Position numbers and translations under genes: made by a program. Below, in pieces: positions 44,506 through 55,456 of a DNA stretch of 64,000 nucleotides. Each line of letters opens with the position of its first letter. Position 1 is the first letter of the stretch. Origin of the DNA: Aeromonas dhakensis (lineage in GTDB: Bacteria; Pseudomonadota; Gammaproteobacteria; Enterobacterales; Aeromonadaceae); the NCBI RefSeq assembly GCF_000820305.1, contig NZ_CDBH01000064.1:1-64000 (forward strand), given 5' to 3'. The notes below the pieces were generated by a model. The model had not been told where the DNA came from. It searched no databases and worked only from the letters and a program-made list of their open reading frames with translations.

Positions 44506-47406
44506 TCAATCGTCCAGGGTCAGTACCACCTTGGCCTCCTTGTCGGCCTCCCTGACCTGGCTGTCCAGCACAAACAGCCGCTCCGGCGCGATCCCCTGGC
44601 GGTCCACCAGAAACTCCTTGGTGTTCTGGGCACGGCGCATGGCCAGATTGCGCAGGGACTTGGCGGTGATGAGCTGCTGATCCCGCAGCAGGAGCACCGC
44701 CTGGGCGCGCAGGGCCGGACTCGCCTCATCGAGCTTCAGCCGATCGGCCAGATCCCCGAGATCTTCGTTGAAGCGCGCCTCATAGGCCTCTGCCAGTGCC
44801 GATTGCATGGCGGGGTCCTGCTCCAGCAGATCGAGATCCACCGGGTTGCCGGTGATCTTGGCCAGCACCCGTTCGAGCTTCTGGCGCTGCAGTATGGGGC
44901 GCTCCTCGTTGAAGTTGACCTTGCCGCGAATGTTCATGCTGAGCTTGGGTCTGTCCTTGAGGGCTTGTGCCAGCTTGGTCAGCTTCTCCTGCTGAGTGGG
45001 AGTGAGATCCGGCTCACCGGGCAGGAAGGGCAGCTCGTCCAGATCCTCGCTGCCACCCGCCAGGGAGGCGAGCAGCGAGAAGGGGGAGGTGACCGCCTTG
45101 CGCAGGGTGTTGCCAAGCACGTCCCAGAAGATGTTGCCGAGGCTGAAGTCAGGCTGATCCAGATTGCCCTTCACTTTCAGGTTCATCTGGATGACGCCGT
45201 TGGCATCGCTCAGCAGGGCAACCGCCAGCCCCAGCGGCAGATCCTTGGCTTGCTCGCTCTTGACCTTTTCCCCCAGCTGCAGCTTCTTGATGGTGATGTC
45301 GTTGTCCCCCTCCAGCCGGTTGCCGTGCAACTGGTAGTTGAGCTTCATGGAGAGCTGGCCCTTGTCGATGGCGTAACCGGCGTAGGTGCTGGAGTAGGGG
45401 GTGAAGGTGGTGAGCTCCAGGTTGTTGAAGGTGACGGCCACATCCAGCACCGGCTGCTCGATCAGCAGGTTGGTGCCGCCGCGAATGGTTACCGGGGCAT
45501 AGCGGTCCACCTTGCCGTTGAAGGCCAGCTCGGAGCGCTGGCCCGGGATGTTGCTGATGTGACGGCTCTGGCCGCTGAGGGAAGCGATGTCCACCACGAA
45601 TTCCGGGCTCAGGCTGCGATCGGCAAAGCGCAGGTTGCCCTGTTCGGTGCGCACCTGGGCGATGCTGACGCGGGGGGCCGGCCCGCTGCTGGCGGGCTTG
45701 GCCGTGGCCGGTTGCGGCAGCAGCAGTTGCTGCACGTTGGTGACCCTGTCCTCGTTGATCTCGATGCGGGCGAAGGGTTTGCGCAGCAGGATGTCGTCGA
45801 TCTTCATCTGCTGGCTGATGCCGTCGTAGTGCAGGCCGCTCAGTTGCAGTTGCTCAATTTGCAACAGGCGCTGGTTGTCGGCCCGATCCAGTACGTTGAG
45901 CCGATCGATGTCGAGCCCGCCGCTCAGCTCCAGCTTGCTCAATGTCCCCTTGGCATCGGTGGCCAGCGCTAGCTTGGTGCGGCTGGCAAGCTGGCCGTCG
46001 CGCACACTGATGCGCAGCAGATCTTGCAGGTAGGGCTGGGCCCAGCTGAGCGGCAGACCCTGTTGCTTGATCTCGCCGTTGAGGCTGAAGGGCGCCAGGG
46101 CGAGGTCGCCGTCAAAGTCCAGTTTTGCCTGGTTGTTGAGCGCCCCGCTCAAGGTGAGCGGGCTGCTCTGTCCGCTCTGACTGCCCAACGGACCCAGGGC
46201 CAGCGTCAGGGCGGAGAGCTCTCGCAGCAGCGGCTTGCCGCTGCTCGATTCGGTCAGCTTGAGCTGGCCCTGTTCGATGCGGGTCTGCTTGAGGCTCCAG
46301 CGCCAGGGTTTGGCCGGGGCGGCCGGTTTGGCGGCTTTACTGGTTTTGACCGGCGGCTGGGGGATCAGCAGGGTCGCCAGATCCAGCTGCTGGTTGGCAT
46401 CGAGTATCGCGCTGACGGCCGGCGCCTGGAGCGTCACCCGGTCGATCTGCAGCGCCTGCTTGTTGCCATCGAGCGCGATGCCGGTCAGCGCCAGCTGCTT
46501 GAAGCGGGCAAATTCGCCGCCCTTGCGGCGCTGGAGCTGCCAGTCATTGAGGGTCAGCTTGCCCTTGGAGAGTTGCCAGCCCAGCCCCTGCTTGCCCTCG
46601 GCTATCTGGTAGGCCAGCTCGGCGTTGGCCTCGCCCTTGGCCAGCTTGACGTCGAGATAGGGGGCCCAGAGCGGGGCGAAGGGGGTGAGGGCCAGTTTGC
46701 CGAGGCTGATCTTACCCTTGCCGGCGCCGCTCATGATGTCGAGCTCGCCGCTCGCCTTGAGTGGGCTCTGCTTATTGAGGGTGGCTCCTAGCACGAAAGG
46801 GTTGGCACGGCCCGGAGCGGTGGAAAAGCGTGGCAGTTGCAGGTCGAGCCCGCTCAGGGCCAGGGTGGGCACCCAGCCGGGGCTGCTCTGCTTGCGGCTG
46901 TCCTGATAGGTGATGTGACCCTGCTCGGCCGCCAGCCGGTTGATCTGCACCAGCAGTGGGGCGCCGCTGTCGGTGGTCGCGGCGTCACCCGGCGCGAGCA
47001 GGCTGGCCAGCGCCTCGGTCAGGTTGAAGCGAACGTCTTGGCCGCGATCCGCCAGTCGTACCAGATTGACCGTCGGCTTGACCAGCAGTGCCTCATCGAG
47101 GATCAGGGCGCGCTGGCGCCAGCTTTCCCCTATCAGGGGGGTGAGCTGCAAGCGATCGAAGGCGACGAGGGGCTGTTGCTGGTCATCGAACAGGGTGGTG
47201 GGGCCGATGGCGAGGGAGGGGTGGCGCAGGCCGATGTCAATCTCCCCCAGGGTCAGGTACAGACCGTAGTGTTTGGCCAGCCAGGCCGGCAGGTGGCGCT
47301 GGGTGAGGGTGGGGGCTTGCCATAACAGAATGAGCAGAGAACAGAGCAGGGCGGCGCAGAAGTAGAGAGCGTAGCGCAGCAGGCGGGCACGCAGGGGCTT
47401 GGGCAT
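44506..47406 (-). CDS. DUF748 (AsmA-like) envelope protein
   Basis: A 966-residue protein with one N-terminal transmembrane helix (LRYALYFCAALLCSLLILLW), then a long periplasmic region of repeated beta-rich AsmA/TamB-like segments, with DUF748 in the C-terminal third. The end (about residues 870-966, NLAMRRAQNTKEFLVDRQG ... VVLTLDD) looks like an OmpA-type tail. Such proteins are thought to bridge lipids or aid outer-membrane assembly. I start at MPKPLRARLL because GGAG lies 6 nt upstream; the frame also opens at 47439. No operon partner beyond the upstream binding protein. Confidence 0.8.
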   Translation of the reverse strand: MPKPLRARLLRYALYFCAALLCSLLILLWQAPTLTQRHLPAWLAKHYGLYLTLGEIDIGLRHPSLAIGPTTLFDDQQQPLVAFDRLQLTPLIGESWRQRALILDEALLVKPTVNLVRLADRGQDVRFNLTEALASLLAPGDAATTDSGAPLLVQINRLAAEQGHITYQDSRKQSSPGWVPTLALSGLDLQLPRFSTAPGRANPFVLGATLNKQSPLKASGELDIMSGAGKGKISLGKLALTPFAPLWAPYLDVKLAKGEANAELAYQIAEGKQGLGWQLSKGKLTLNDWQLQRRKGGEFARFKQLALTGIALDGNKQALQIDRVTLQAPAVSAILDANQQLDLATLLIPQPPVKTSKAAKPAAPAKPWRWSLKQTRIEQGQLKLTESSSGKPLLRELSALTLALGPLGSQSGQSSPLTLSGALNNQAKLDFDGDLALAPFSLNGEIKQQGLPLSWAQPYLQDLLRISVRDGQLASRTKLALATDAKGTLSKLELSGGLDIDRLNVLDRADNQRLLQIEQLQLSGLHYDGISQQMKIDDILLRKPFARIEINEDRVTNVQQLLLPQPATAKPASSGPAPRVSIAQVRTEQGNLRFADRSLSPEFVVDIASLSGQSRHISNIPGQRSELAFNGKVDRYAPVTIRGGTNLLIEQPVLDVAVTFNNLELTTFTPYSSTYAGYAIDKGQLSMKLNYQLHGNRLEGDNDITIKKLQLGEKVKSEQAKDLPLGLAVALLSDANGVIQMNLKVKGNLDQPDFSLGNIFWDVLGNTLRKAVTSPFSLLASLAGGSEDLDELPFLPGEPDLTPTQQEKLTKLAQALKDRPKLSMNIRGKVNFNEERPILQRQKLERVLAKITGNPVDLDLLEQDPAMQSALAEAYEARFNEDLGDLADRLKLDEASPALRAQAVLLLRDQQLITAKSLRNLAMRRAQNTKEFLVDRQGIAPERLFVLDSQVREADKEAKVVLTLDD

Positions 47407-47454
47407 GAGGGTCTCCAATTGATGCGCATAGGGTAACAAACTTTCAGGTCATTA

Positions 47455-48216
47455 TCATGGTGCCACTTGATTCTGTACGCCGTACCTTGTCCAGAGGCTT
47501 GCCAGTTTTCCGCTCTTTTCAAGCGCATCCAGCCACAGCTCCAGCTGCTGCACCGAGACCCTGCTATCCGGGCTGAGCAGGGCTCGCAGCGCGTATTGCT
47601 GATCCCATTTGTCCGATCGCAGCAGTCGTGCGGCCTGTTCCGGCTGTTCTTTCTCGAACTGGTTGAGGTAGGAGAGGTTGATGATGGCCACCTCGCCGCG
47701 CCCCTTGAACAGCCCCTGCAGGGCGCTGACGTTGTCCTTGACCAAGGTGATGTTGAAGCGTCGCTTCATGTTGCCCGGTGTCGCGTCGAAATCGGCGATG
47801 CCGTAGTGATAGCCGCTGACGCCGATCAGCTGGCGTTGCTCCAGATGATCAAAGACAGTTTGATCCCGCCCCGGCGCCTTGAGCGCAACATAGATCTCTC
47901 CACCCAGCAGCAGCGGACGGGTCATCAGCACCTCATCGGCATGCCAGTCCCAATGGATGTCTTCAAACAGGATCAGGGAGAAACGACCGAGGGCCAGCGC
48001 CTGGTAGCGGTGAGCGGCGGAGGTGGGCACGAAGACGAAACGCACGTCCCGCTGGATGTCGTTGAGCTGGGCGATAAGATCCAGGGTTAGCCCGTGATAG
48101 CCGTCGTTCGCATCCTTGATCACAAAGGGGGCATAGGGGTAGCCGCCGACCCGGATCACAGGGTGGCCCCATGCCCCGCAGCAGAGCAGCAGCAACAACC
48201 AGCACCAGCGTTTCAT
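47455..48216 (-). CDS. Periplasmic substrate-binding domain protein (SBP family 3-like)
   Basis: A 253-residue secreted protein. Signal peptide MKRWCWLLLLLCCGAWG is cleaved near HPVIRV. The body has the amino-acid-binding protein pattern VGGYPYAPFVIKDANDGYHGLTLDLIAQLN. There is no lipobox-type Cys placement that I trust and no permease or ATPase gene nearby, so it may be an orphan sensor or binding protein, not a transporter subunit. It lies 48 bp upstream of the DUF748 gene on the same strand. Confidence 0.75.
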   Translation of the reverse strand: MKRWCWLLLLLCCGAWGHPVIRVGGYPYAPFVIKDANDGYHGLTLDLIAQLNDIQRDVRFVFVPTSAAHRYQALALGRFSLILFEDIHWDWHADEVLMTRPLLLGGEIYVALKAPGRDQTVFDHLEQRQLIGVSGYHYGIADFDATPGNMKRRFNITLVKDNVSALQGLFKGRGEVAIINLSYLNQFEKEQPEQAARLLRSDKWDQQYALRALLSPDSRVSVQQLELWLDALEKSGKLASLWTRYGVQNQVAP

Positions 48217-48254
48217 CGGGGCTCCCGGAAGGGGGTAAATAACCCCAGATTCGG

Positions 48255-48677
48255 TTAATCTGCGCCAGTTTTCAAGCCGTTAAGGGAATTTACGCAGCGC
48301 TGCTCGGCCGCCTCCAGCTCGGCCATCACCATCTGGATATCCTCCAGCTGCTGGCGCAGGGAGTGGCGCTTGGTTTCGATGAGCTGGATCATGGAGTTGA
48401 GCTGGGTCTTGCTGGAGCGGTCGGTGTCATACATGTCGAACAGCTCGCGGATCTCCGCCAGGCTGAAGCCGAGGCGCTTGCCGCGCAGGGTCAGTTTGAG
48501 GCGGATCTTGTCCTTGTGGCTGTAGATGCGGGTCTGTCCCTCCCGGGTCGGGGTGATGAGCCCCTCGTCCTCGTAGTAGCGGATGGTGCGCGGGGTGATG
48601 TCGAACTCGTGAGCCAGCTCGGAGATGCTGTAGGTCACCTCCTTGCCGGCGAGTCCGTGGGCGAGGGTATTGGGCAT
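48255..48677 (-). CDS. liuR: MerR-family regulator of branched-chain amino acid catabolism (LiuR-like)
   Basis: A 140-residue MerR-type activator/repressor. The N-terminal helix-turn-helix and wing (YSISELAHEFDITPRTIRYYEDEGLI) are followed by a dimerisation coiled coil (about residues 85-125). No metal-binding Cys cluster is present. Identification as LiuR comes from the gene neighbourhood. In other gammaproteobacteria liuR usually precedes liuA; here it follows liuE, 11 bp downstream, as the last gene of the operon. The start is ATG 48677 with AAGGAG 7 nt upstream. Confidence 0.82.
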   Translation of the reverse strand: MPNTLAHGLAGKEVTYSISELAHEFDITPRTIRYYEDEGLITPTREGQTRIYSHKDKIRLKLTLRGKRLGFSLAEIRELFDMYDTDRSSKTQLNSMIQLIETKRHSLRQQLEDIQMVMAELEAAEQRCVNSLNGLKTGAD

Positions 48678-48688
48678 GGCGGGGCTCC

Positions 48689-49657
48689 TTAGTGCGGGGA
48701 TGAGTGCGGGGATGGCTGGCACAGCCGCGTGCGCAGCCGCTCGGCATTGGCGTGCAGGGCCCGGCCGACCCGAGAACCGTTGGGGCGGCCGAGCTGTTCG
48801 CTCACCCACTGGCCGGTGGCGGCCAGCTTGTCGAGATCGACGCCTGTGCTCATGCCAAGGCCGTGCAGCAGATAGACCACCTCCTCCGAGGCGACGTTGC
48901 CGGAGGCGCCGGGGGCATAGGGGCAACCACCGAGCCCGGCCACCGAGCTGTCGATGGTGCGGATGCCGCGCTCCAGCGCCGGCAGCAGGTTGGCCAGCCC
49001 CTGGCCATAGGTGTCGTGAAAATGGACCGCCAGCCGGCCGGCCGGGATCTCGTGCAGCACCGCATCCAGCATGGGGGCCACCGTGCCAGGGGTGCCGACG
49101 CCTATGGTGTCGCCGAGGGATATCTCGTGGCAGCCCAGATCCAGCAGTCGCTCGGCCATGGCGGCGACCCGCTTGGGCCGGGTCGGGCCATCGAACGGGC
49201 AGGCGATGACGGTGGAGAGGTAGCCGCGCACCTTGATGCCGAGGCTGCGCGCCTCCTGCACCAGGGGGGCGAAGCGCACCAGCGACTCCTCCACGCTGAT
49301 GCCGATGTTGGCCCGGGTAAAGCCGTCCGAGCAGGCGGTGAAGAGGCCTATCTCGTCGGCGCGGGCGGCGATGGCGGCCTGCAGCCCCTGCAGATTGGGC
49401 ACCAGGGCGCCGTAACGGGTTGCAACCTTGCGCGGCAGGGCGTCGAACAGTGCGGCGGAATCCGCCATCTGCGGCACCTTTTTGGGGGAGACGAAGGCGC
49501 CCACCTCGATGCGCTGCAGCCCGCTCTCGGCCAGCCGTGCGATGAGCTCCAGCCGCTGCACCAGCGAGAGGGTCGCAGTTTCATTTTGCAGGCCGTCCCG
49601 CGGCCCCATCTCCACCAGGCTGACCTTGTCGTCCCGGTTCTCCTGTGCTCGGTTCAT
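48689..49657 (-). CDS. liuE: Hydroxymethylglutaryl-CoA lyase
   Basis: A 322-residue TIM-barrel lyase that splits HMG-CoA into acetoacetate and acetyl-CoA, the last step of leucine degradation. VSLVEMGPRDGLQNE carries the catalytic Arg-Asp pair, HFHDTYGQGLAN has the metal-binding His residues, and GLGGCPYAPGASGN holds the conserved Cys loop. It overlaps the upstream liuD by 4 bp (ATGA), so the start at 49657 is well set. The C terminus has a short His/Pro/Ser tail (CQPSPHSSPH). Confidence 0.92.
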   Translation of the reverse strand: MNRAQENRDDKVSLVEMGPRDGLQNETATLSLVQRLELIARLAESGLQRIEVGAFVSPKKVPQMADSAALFDALPRKVATRYGALVPNLQGLQAAIAARADEIGLFTACSDGFTRANIGISVEESLVRFAPLVQEARSLGIKVRGYLSTVIACPFDGPTRPKRVAAMAERLLDLGCHEISLGDTIGVGTPGTVAPMLDAVLHEIPAGRLAVHFHDTYGQGLANLLPALERGIRTIDSSVAGLGGCPYAPGASGNVASEEVVYLLHGLGMSTGVDLDKLAATGQWVSEQLGRPNGSRVGRALHANAERLRTRLCQPSPHSSPH

Positions 49658-51618
49658 GAGCGTACCTCCTGCTCGGTCTGCTCTTCGGCAAAGCGCACCA
49701 GCACGGCGCCCTGACTCACCTGTTCTCCCTGGCGGCACTGCAGCGCTTCGATCACCCCATCCCGGTCGGCCTTGAGGACGTGCTCCATCTTCATGGCCTC
49801 CAGCACCAGCAGGGGCTGCCCCTTGCTGACCGGCTGGCCGGCCTCGACCTGCAGCGCCACGACTATGCCGTGCATGGGGGCCAGGATGCCGGCGCCGCCG
49901 CCCACCTGGTGATCATGGTGCAGCTGATGATGCTGATCGTCGGCCGAGAAGCGGATGCGCCTGCCCGCCAGTTGCAGCAGATAGTCGCCCTCGCCGAGGG
50001 ACTGCAGCGGGTAGCGTTGCCAGCTGCCGGCCTGCTGCAGGCGAACATGATCCGGCCCAAGCTCGAACGGGATCTGTTCGCCCTGCCAGAGCAGGGCGCC
50101 GGCTCGCTCGGTGAGGGTCAGCACGCGGGCCTCCTCGCCGATACGCACCGCTGCGCTGAAGCTGCGGTTGGGGCCGAGCCGAAAGCCTGTTGCCTGCTGC
50201 CAGGGGGAGGCATCGCGCTGGCGACTGGCGAGCCAGAGGGCGGCGAGCGGCCAGGCGAGCGCCGGAACGGGCAGGGGGTCGGTGGGAATGGGCCACTGGG
50301 TGTGGTGGCCCATCGCCAGCACCTCTGGCTCTTCGCACAGGCGCAGCAAGAGCGGACCGTTATGCACCAGGGGGCCGAGCTCCAGCGCCGCCAGCGCGTC
50401 GGCCAGGCTGGCAAAGGCTTCGCTGCGGCTCGGTGCATGGGCGATCAGCTTGGCGATCATGGGATCGTAATAGGGGCTTACCGCATCGCCAGCACCGACG
50501 CCGGTGTCGATGCGCACGTCAGCCGGCCAGTGAAGCCAATTGATGGGGCCGCTGGCGGGCAGAAAACCGGCGGCCACGTCCTCGGCGTAGAGGCGCGCCT
50601 CCACCGCGTGGCCGCGCAGCACCACCTCATCCTGGGTGAGCGGCAGCGGCTTGCCTTCGGCCACCGCCAACTGCCAGGCCACCAGATCCTGGCCGGTGAC
50701 GGCCTCGGTGACCGGGTGCTCCACCTGTAGCCGGGTGTTCATCTCCATGAAGAAGAACTCCTCCCCGCACAGCAGAAATTCGATGGTGCCGGCTCCTCGA
50801 TACTTGATGGCCCGGGCGGCGGCGATGGCCGCCTCGCCCATGGCACGGCGCAGCGCCGGAGGGATGTCGGGGGCGGGGGCCTCCTCGATCACCTTCTGGT
50901 GGCGGCGCTGCAACGAGCAGTCCCGATCCCCCAGATAGATGGCGTTGCCGAGGGTATCGGCAAACACCTGCACCTCCACGTGGCGGGCGTAGGCGAGATA
51001 GCGTTCCAGCAGCACATGGTCGTCACCGAAGGCAGAACTTGCCTCCCGCTTGACCGCCGCCAGGGCCGCGTCAAAGTCGGCCAGCTGATCGACCCGCCGC
51101 ATCCCCTTGCCACCGCCGCCACTGGCCGCCTTGATAAGGAGCGGAAAGCCCACCTGGCTCGCCTGATCGCGCAAAAAGTCGGGGTGCTGATCCGCGCCGT
51201 GATAACCGGGCAGCACCGGCACGCCGGCGGCCTGCATCAGCGCCTTGGCGCCGGACTTGTCGCCCATGGCGAGGATGGCGGCGCCGCTTGGGCCGATGAA
51301 GCGCAAGCCCCGCTGCTCGCAGGCGGCGGCAAAGTCGCTGTTCTCGGAGAGAAAACCGTAGCCCGGGTGGATGGCGTCGGCGTTCGCCTCTTTGGCAATC
51401 TTCAGCACCTTGCCGGTGTCGAGGTAGCTCTCCCGGGCGGGGGCCGGCCCCAGATGCCAGGCTTCGTCGGCTTCGCGCACATGCATGGCGCGGGCGTCGG
51501 CGTCCGAGTAGAGGGCGATGGTGTGAATGCCGAGGCGCCGGGCGGTCTTGATGATCCGCACGGCGATTTCGCCGCGGTTGGCGATCAGCAGGCGCTTGAT
51601 GGAGTGGTATTGAGTCAT
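49654..51618 (-). CDS. liuD: Methylcrotonyl-CoA carboxylase biotin-containing alpha subunit
   Basis: A 654-residue biotin carboxylase with a C-terminal biotin carrier domain. IKRLLIANRGEIAVRII begins the biotin carboxylase domain, GGGGKGMR is the ATP-grasp glycine loop, and EMNTRLQVEHPVTE is the active-site segment. The biotinylated Lys is in LEAMKMEH near residue 617. It works with LiuB to carboxylate 3-methylcrotonyl-CoA. The start overlaps the liuC stop by 4 bp. An open frame further upstream is only the shadow of liuC. Confidence 0.93.
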   Translation of the reverse strand: MTQYHSIKRLLIANRGEIAVRIIKTARRLGIHTIALYSDADARAMHVREADEAWHLGPAPARESYLDTGKVLKIAKEANADAIHPGYGFLSENSDFAAACEQRGLRFIGPSGAAILAMGDKSGAKALMQAAGVPVLPGYHGADQHPDFLRDQASQVGFPLLIKAASGGGGKGMRRVDQLADFDAALAAVKREASSAFGDDHVLLERYLAYARHVEVQVFADTLGNAIYLGDRDCSLQRRHQKVIEEAPAPDIPPALRRAMGEAAIAAARAIKYRGAGTIEFLLCGEEFFFMEMNTRLQVEHPVTEAVTGQDLVAWQLAVAEGKPLPLTQDEVVLRGHAVEARLYAEDVAAGFLPASGPINWLHWPADVRIDTGVGAGDAVSPYYDPMIAKLIAHAPSRSEAFASLADALAALELGPLVHNGPLLLRLCEEPEVLAMGHHTQWPIPTDPLPVPALAWPLAALWLASRQRDASPWQQATGFRLGPNRSFSAAVRIGEEARVLTLTERAGALLWQGEQIPFELGPDHVRLQQAGSWQRYPLQSLGEGDYLLQLAGRRIRFSADDQHHQLHHDHQVGGGAGILAPMHGIVVALQVEAGQPVSKGQPLLVLEAMKMEHVLKADRDGVIEALQCRQGEQVSQGAVLVRFAEEQTEQEVRS

Positions 51619-52454
51619 GCTTCGTCCTTGAAACGGGGGCGCCAGCTGGGGGAGCGTTTGTCGAAGAAGGCTTGCATCCCCTCCTGGGCTTCGAGACCGA
51701 CCCGTACCCGGGCGATGGTCTCGACGGTTTTCTCTTCGTGCAGGCTGGCGCTGTGGCTCTCGAGGGCGGCCAGCAGCCGCTTGGTCTCTTTCATCGCCTC
51801 TGGCCCGTTGCGGCACAGACGCAGGGCCTGCGCGCGTCCTTCGGCCAGCAGCTGATCCGGCGGGCAGCGCCGGTGCGCCACGTTGAGCCGGCAGGCAGTG
51901 ACCGCATCGAACGGTTCGGCGCTGAGCATCAGGGCACGGGCCTGGCGCATTCCCATGGCGCGCACCACGTAGGGGCTGATCACCGCGGGCACCAGCCCGA
52001 GGCTCACCTCGGAGAGGCAGAAGCGGGCGTCATCGGCGGCCAGCACCAGATCGCAGGCGCAGATGAGGCCGAGTGCCCCGCCGTAGGCGGCGCCCTGCAC
52101 CAGCGCCACCGTGGGGAAAGGAAGCTCGTCCAGGGTTTGCATCAACCGGGCCAGTACCCGGGCGTCTTCCCGGTTGTGCTCGAAATCGGCGTGGGCCTGG
52201 TTGCGCATCCAGTTAAGATCGGCGCCGGCGCAAAAATGCTTGCCTTCCGCCCGCAGCAGCAGGGCGTGGGGGCGGTCGGCGAGGGCTTGGCCGTGGGTGT
52301 GGGCCAGCTCGTCGAGGCAGTCGAGCAGCCCCAGCATGAGGTCGGCGTCAAAGGCGTTGTGGCGGGCCGGGCGCGACAGCACCAGCTCGGCCAGCGGGCC
52401 GTGTCGCTCCAGCCGAAAACCGGGCTGGATGTCGTGACTGAATGGATCGGACAT
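51615..52454 (-). CDS. liuC: Enoyl-CoA hydratase family protein, 3-methylglutaconyl-CoA hydratase
   Basis: A 279-residue crotonase assigned to 3-methylglutaconyl-CoA hydration by its place between the carboxylase subunit genes. Oxyanion-hole regions are HFCAGADLNWMR and GAAYGGALGLICACDLVLA. The acid/base segment is RFCLSEVSLGLVPAVISPYV with Glu as expected of hydratases. It lies 9 bp downstream of liuB and overlaps liuD by 4 bp, in tight operon arrangement. Confidence 0.88.
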   Translation of the reverse strand: MSDPFSHDIQPGFRLERHGPLAELVLSRPARHNAFDADLMLGLLDCLDELAHTHGQALADRPHALLLRAEGKHFCAGADLNWMRNQAHADFEHNREDARVLARLMQTLDELPFPTVALVQGAAYGGALGLICACDLVLAADDARFCLSEVSLGLVPAVISPYVVRAMGMRQARALMLSAEPFDAVTACRLNVAHRRCPPDQLLAEGRAQALRLCRNGPEAMKETKRLLAALESHSASLHEEKTVETIARVRVGLEAQEGMQAFFDKRSPSWRPRFKDEA

Positions 52455-52463
52455 GTGAACTCC

Positions 52464-54061
<1,598 letters not shown>

Positions 54062-54065
<4 letters not shown>

Positions 54066-55210
54066 GCATTATCCCCCATCAGCTCGCGGCCGATGAGCCA
54101 GCGGCGGATCTCCGAGGTGCCGGCGCCTATCTCGTAGAGCTTGGCGTCCCGCAGCAGGCGGCCGGTGGGGTATTCGTTGATGTAACCGTTGCCGCCAAGC
54201 AGCTGGATGGCATCGAGCGCCATCTGGGTGGCATTTTCGGCGGCAAACAGGATGGCGGCGGCGCAATCCTTGCGGCTGGTGCGGCCCTGATCGCAGGCGC
54301 TCGCCACCGAATAGACCAGCGCCCGGCTGCTGGCGAGGCGGGTATACATGTCGGCAAGCTTGCCCTGCACCAGCTGGAACTCACCTATGGCTTGGCCGAA
54401 CTGCTTGCGCTCGCGCACATAGGGCAGCACCACGTCCATGCAGGCCTGCATGATGCCAAGGGGGCCGGCCGCCAGCACCACCCGCTCGTAATCCAGACCG
54501 CTCATCAACACCTTGACCCCGCCGTGCAGGGGGCCCAGCAGGTTCTCCTGCGGCACCCGGCAGTTGTCGAACACCAGCTCGCAGGTGCTGGAGCCGCGCA
54601 TGCCGAGCTTGTCGAGCTTCTGGGCGGTGGAAAAACCCGGGGTCCCCGCCTCGACGATAAAGGCAGAAATCCCTTTGGGCCCGGCGGCGGGATCCGTCTT
54701 GGCATAGATGACGAAGGTGTCGGCATCGGGCCCGTTGGTGATCCACATCTTGTTGCCGTTGAGCACGAAGTGATCCCCCTCGCGCACCGCGGTGAGGCGC
54801 ATGCTCACCACGTCGGAGCCGGCGCCTGGCTCGCTCATGGCCAGCGCCCCCACATGCTCGCCGCTCACCAGCGGTGGCAGGTAGCGGGCTTTCTGCGCCG
54901 CCGTGCCGTGGCGGTGGATCTGGTTGATGCAGAGGTTGGAGTGGGCGCCGTAGGAGAGGCCGACCGAGGCGCTGGCGCGGCTCACCTGCTCCATCACCAG
55001 CACGTGGGCCAGATAGCCGAGGTTCACCCCGTCATACTCCTCCGCCACCGTGATGCCGTGCAGCCCCAGCTCACCCATCTGGGGCCAGAGATCGCGGGGG
55101 AAGACGTTGCTCTGATCGATGTCGCCAGCCCGCGGCGCGATCACTTTCTGGCAGAAGGCCTCGACCTGCTCGGTCAGGGCGCACAGGGTCTCGTCCATCA
55201 CTGCATGCAT
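54062..55210 (-). CDS. liuA: Isovaleryl-CoA dehydrogenase
   Basis: A 382-residue acyl-CoA dehydrogenase using FAD. The catalytic Glu is in [16 protein letters not shown], the position that distinguishes isovaleryl-CoA dehydrogenases, and the C-terminal [12 protein letters not shown] has Gly where other family members carry their base. It oxidises isovaleryl-CoA from leucine. The ATG at 55210 has AGGAG 7 nt upstream; the frame extends five codons to 55225 across that site. First gene of the minus-strand operon. A palindromic operator candidate lies 90 bp upstream. Confidence 0.92.
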
Positions 55211-55297
55211 CCTTGCTCTCCTCATATGAAGGGGGTGACAGCCTGGCGGCCGAGCTGAAACAGGGGGCCAAACTGGTCAGTCCATTTGTGATTTAAG

Positions 55298-55313
55298 TTT
55301 ACGTTAGCGTAAA
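55298..55313. promoter_or_regulatory. Probable LiuR operator between the leucine and valine operons
   Basis: TTTACG-TTAG-CGTAAA is a perfect palindrome with a 4-bp centre. MerR-type LiuR sites are palindromes of this size with ACGTT..ACGT cores, as I recall from comparative studies. It lies 87 bp before liuA and 143 bp before the divergent mmsA, so it could control both operons. Confidence 0.6.
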
Positions 55314-55456
55314 CGTAAATTGATTGTTAGTCTAAGGTAAATTTGTTGCGCCATGACGGCAAGGGCGATTGCCCGGTCGTGATGGTCCCCCGTCACAGGA
55401 GTGCCCATGGCCCGTCCGCAAACGGCCCATGATGTGCCAGCAAGGAGAGAGTACCC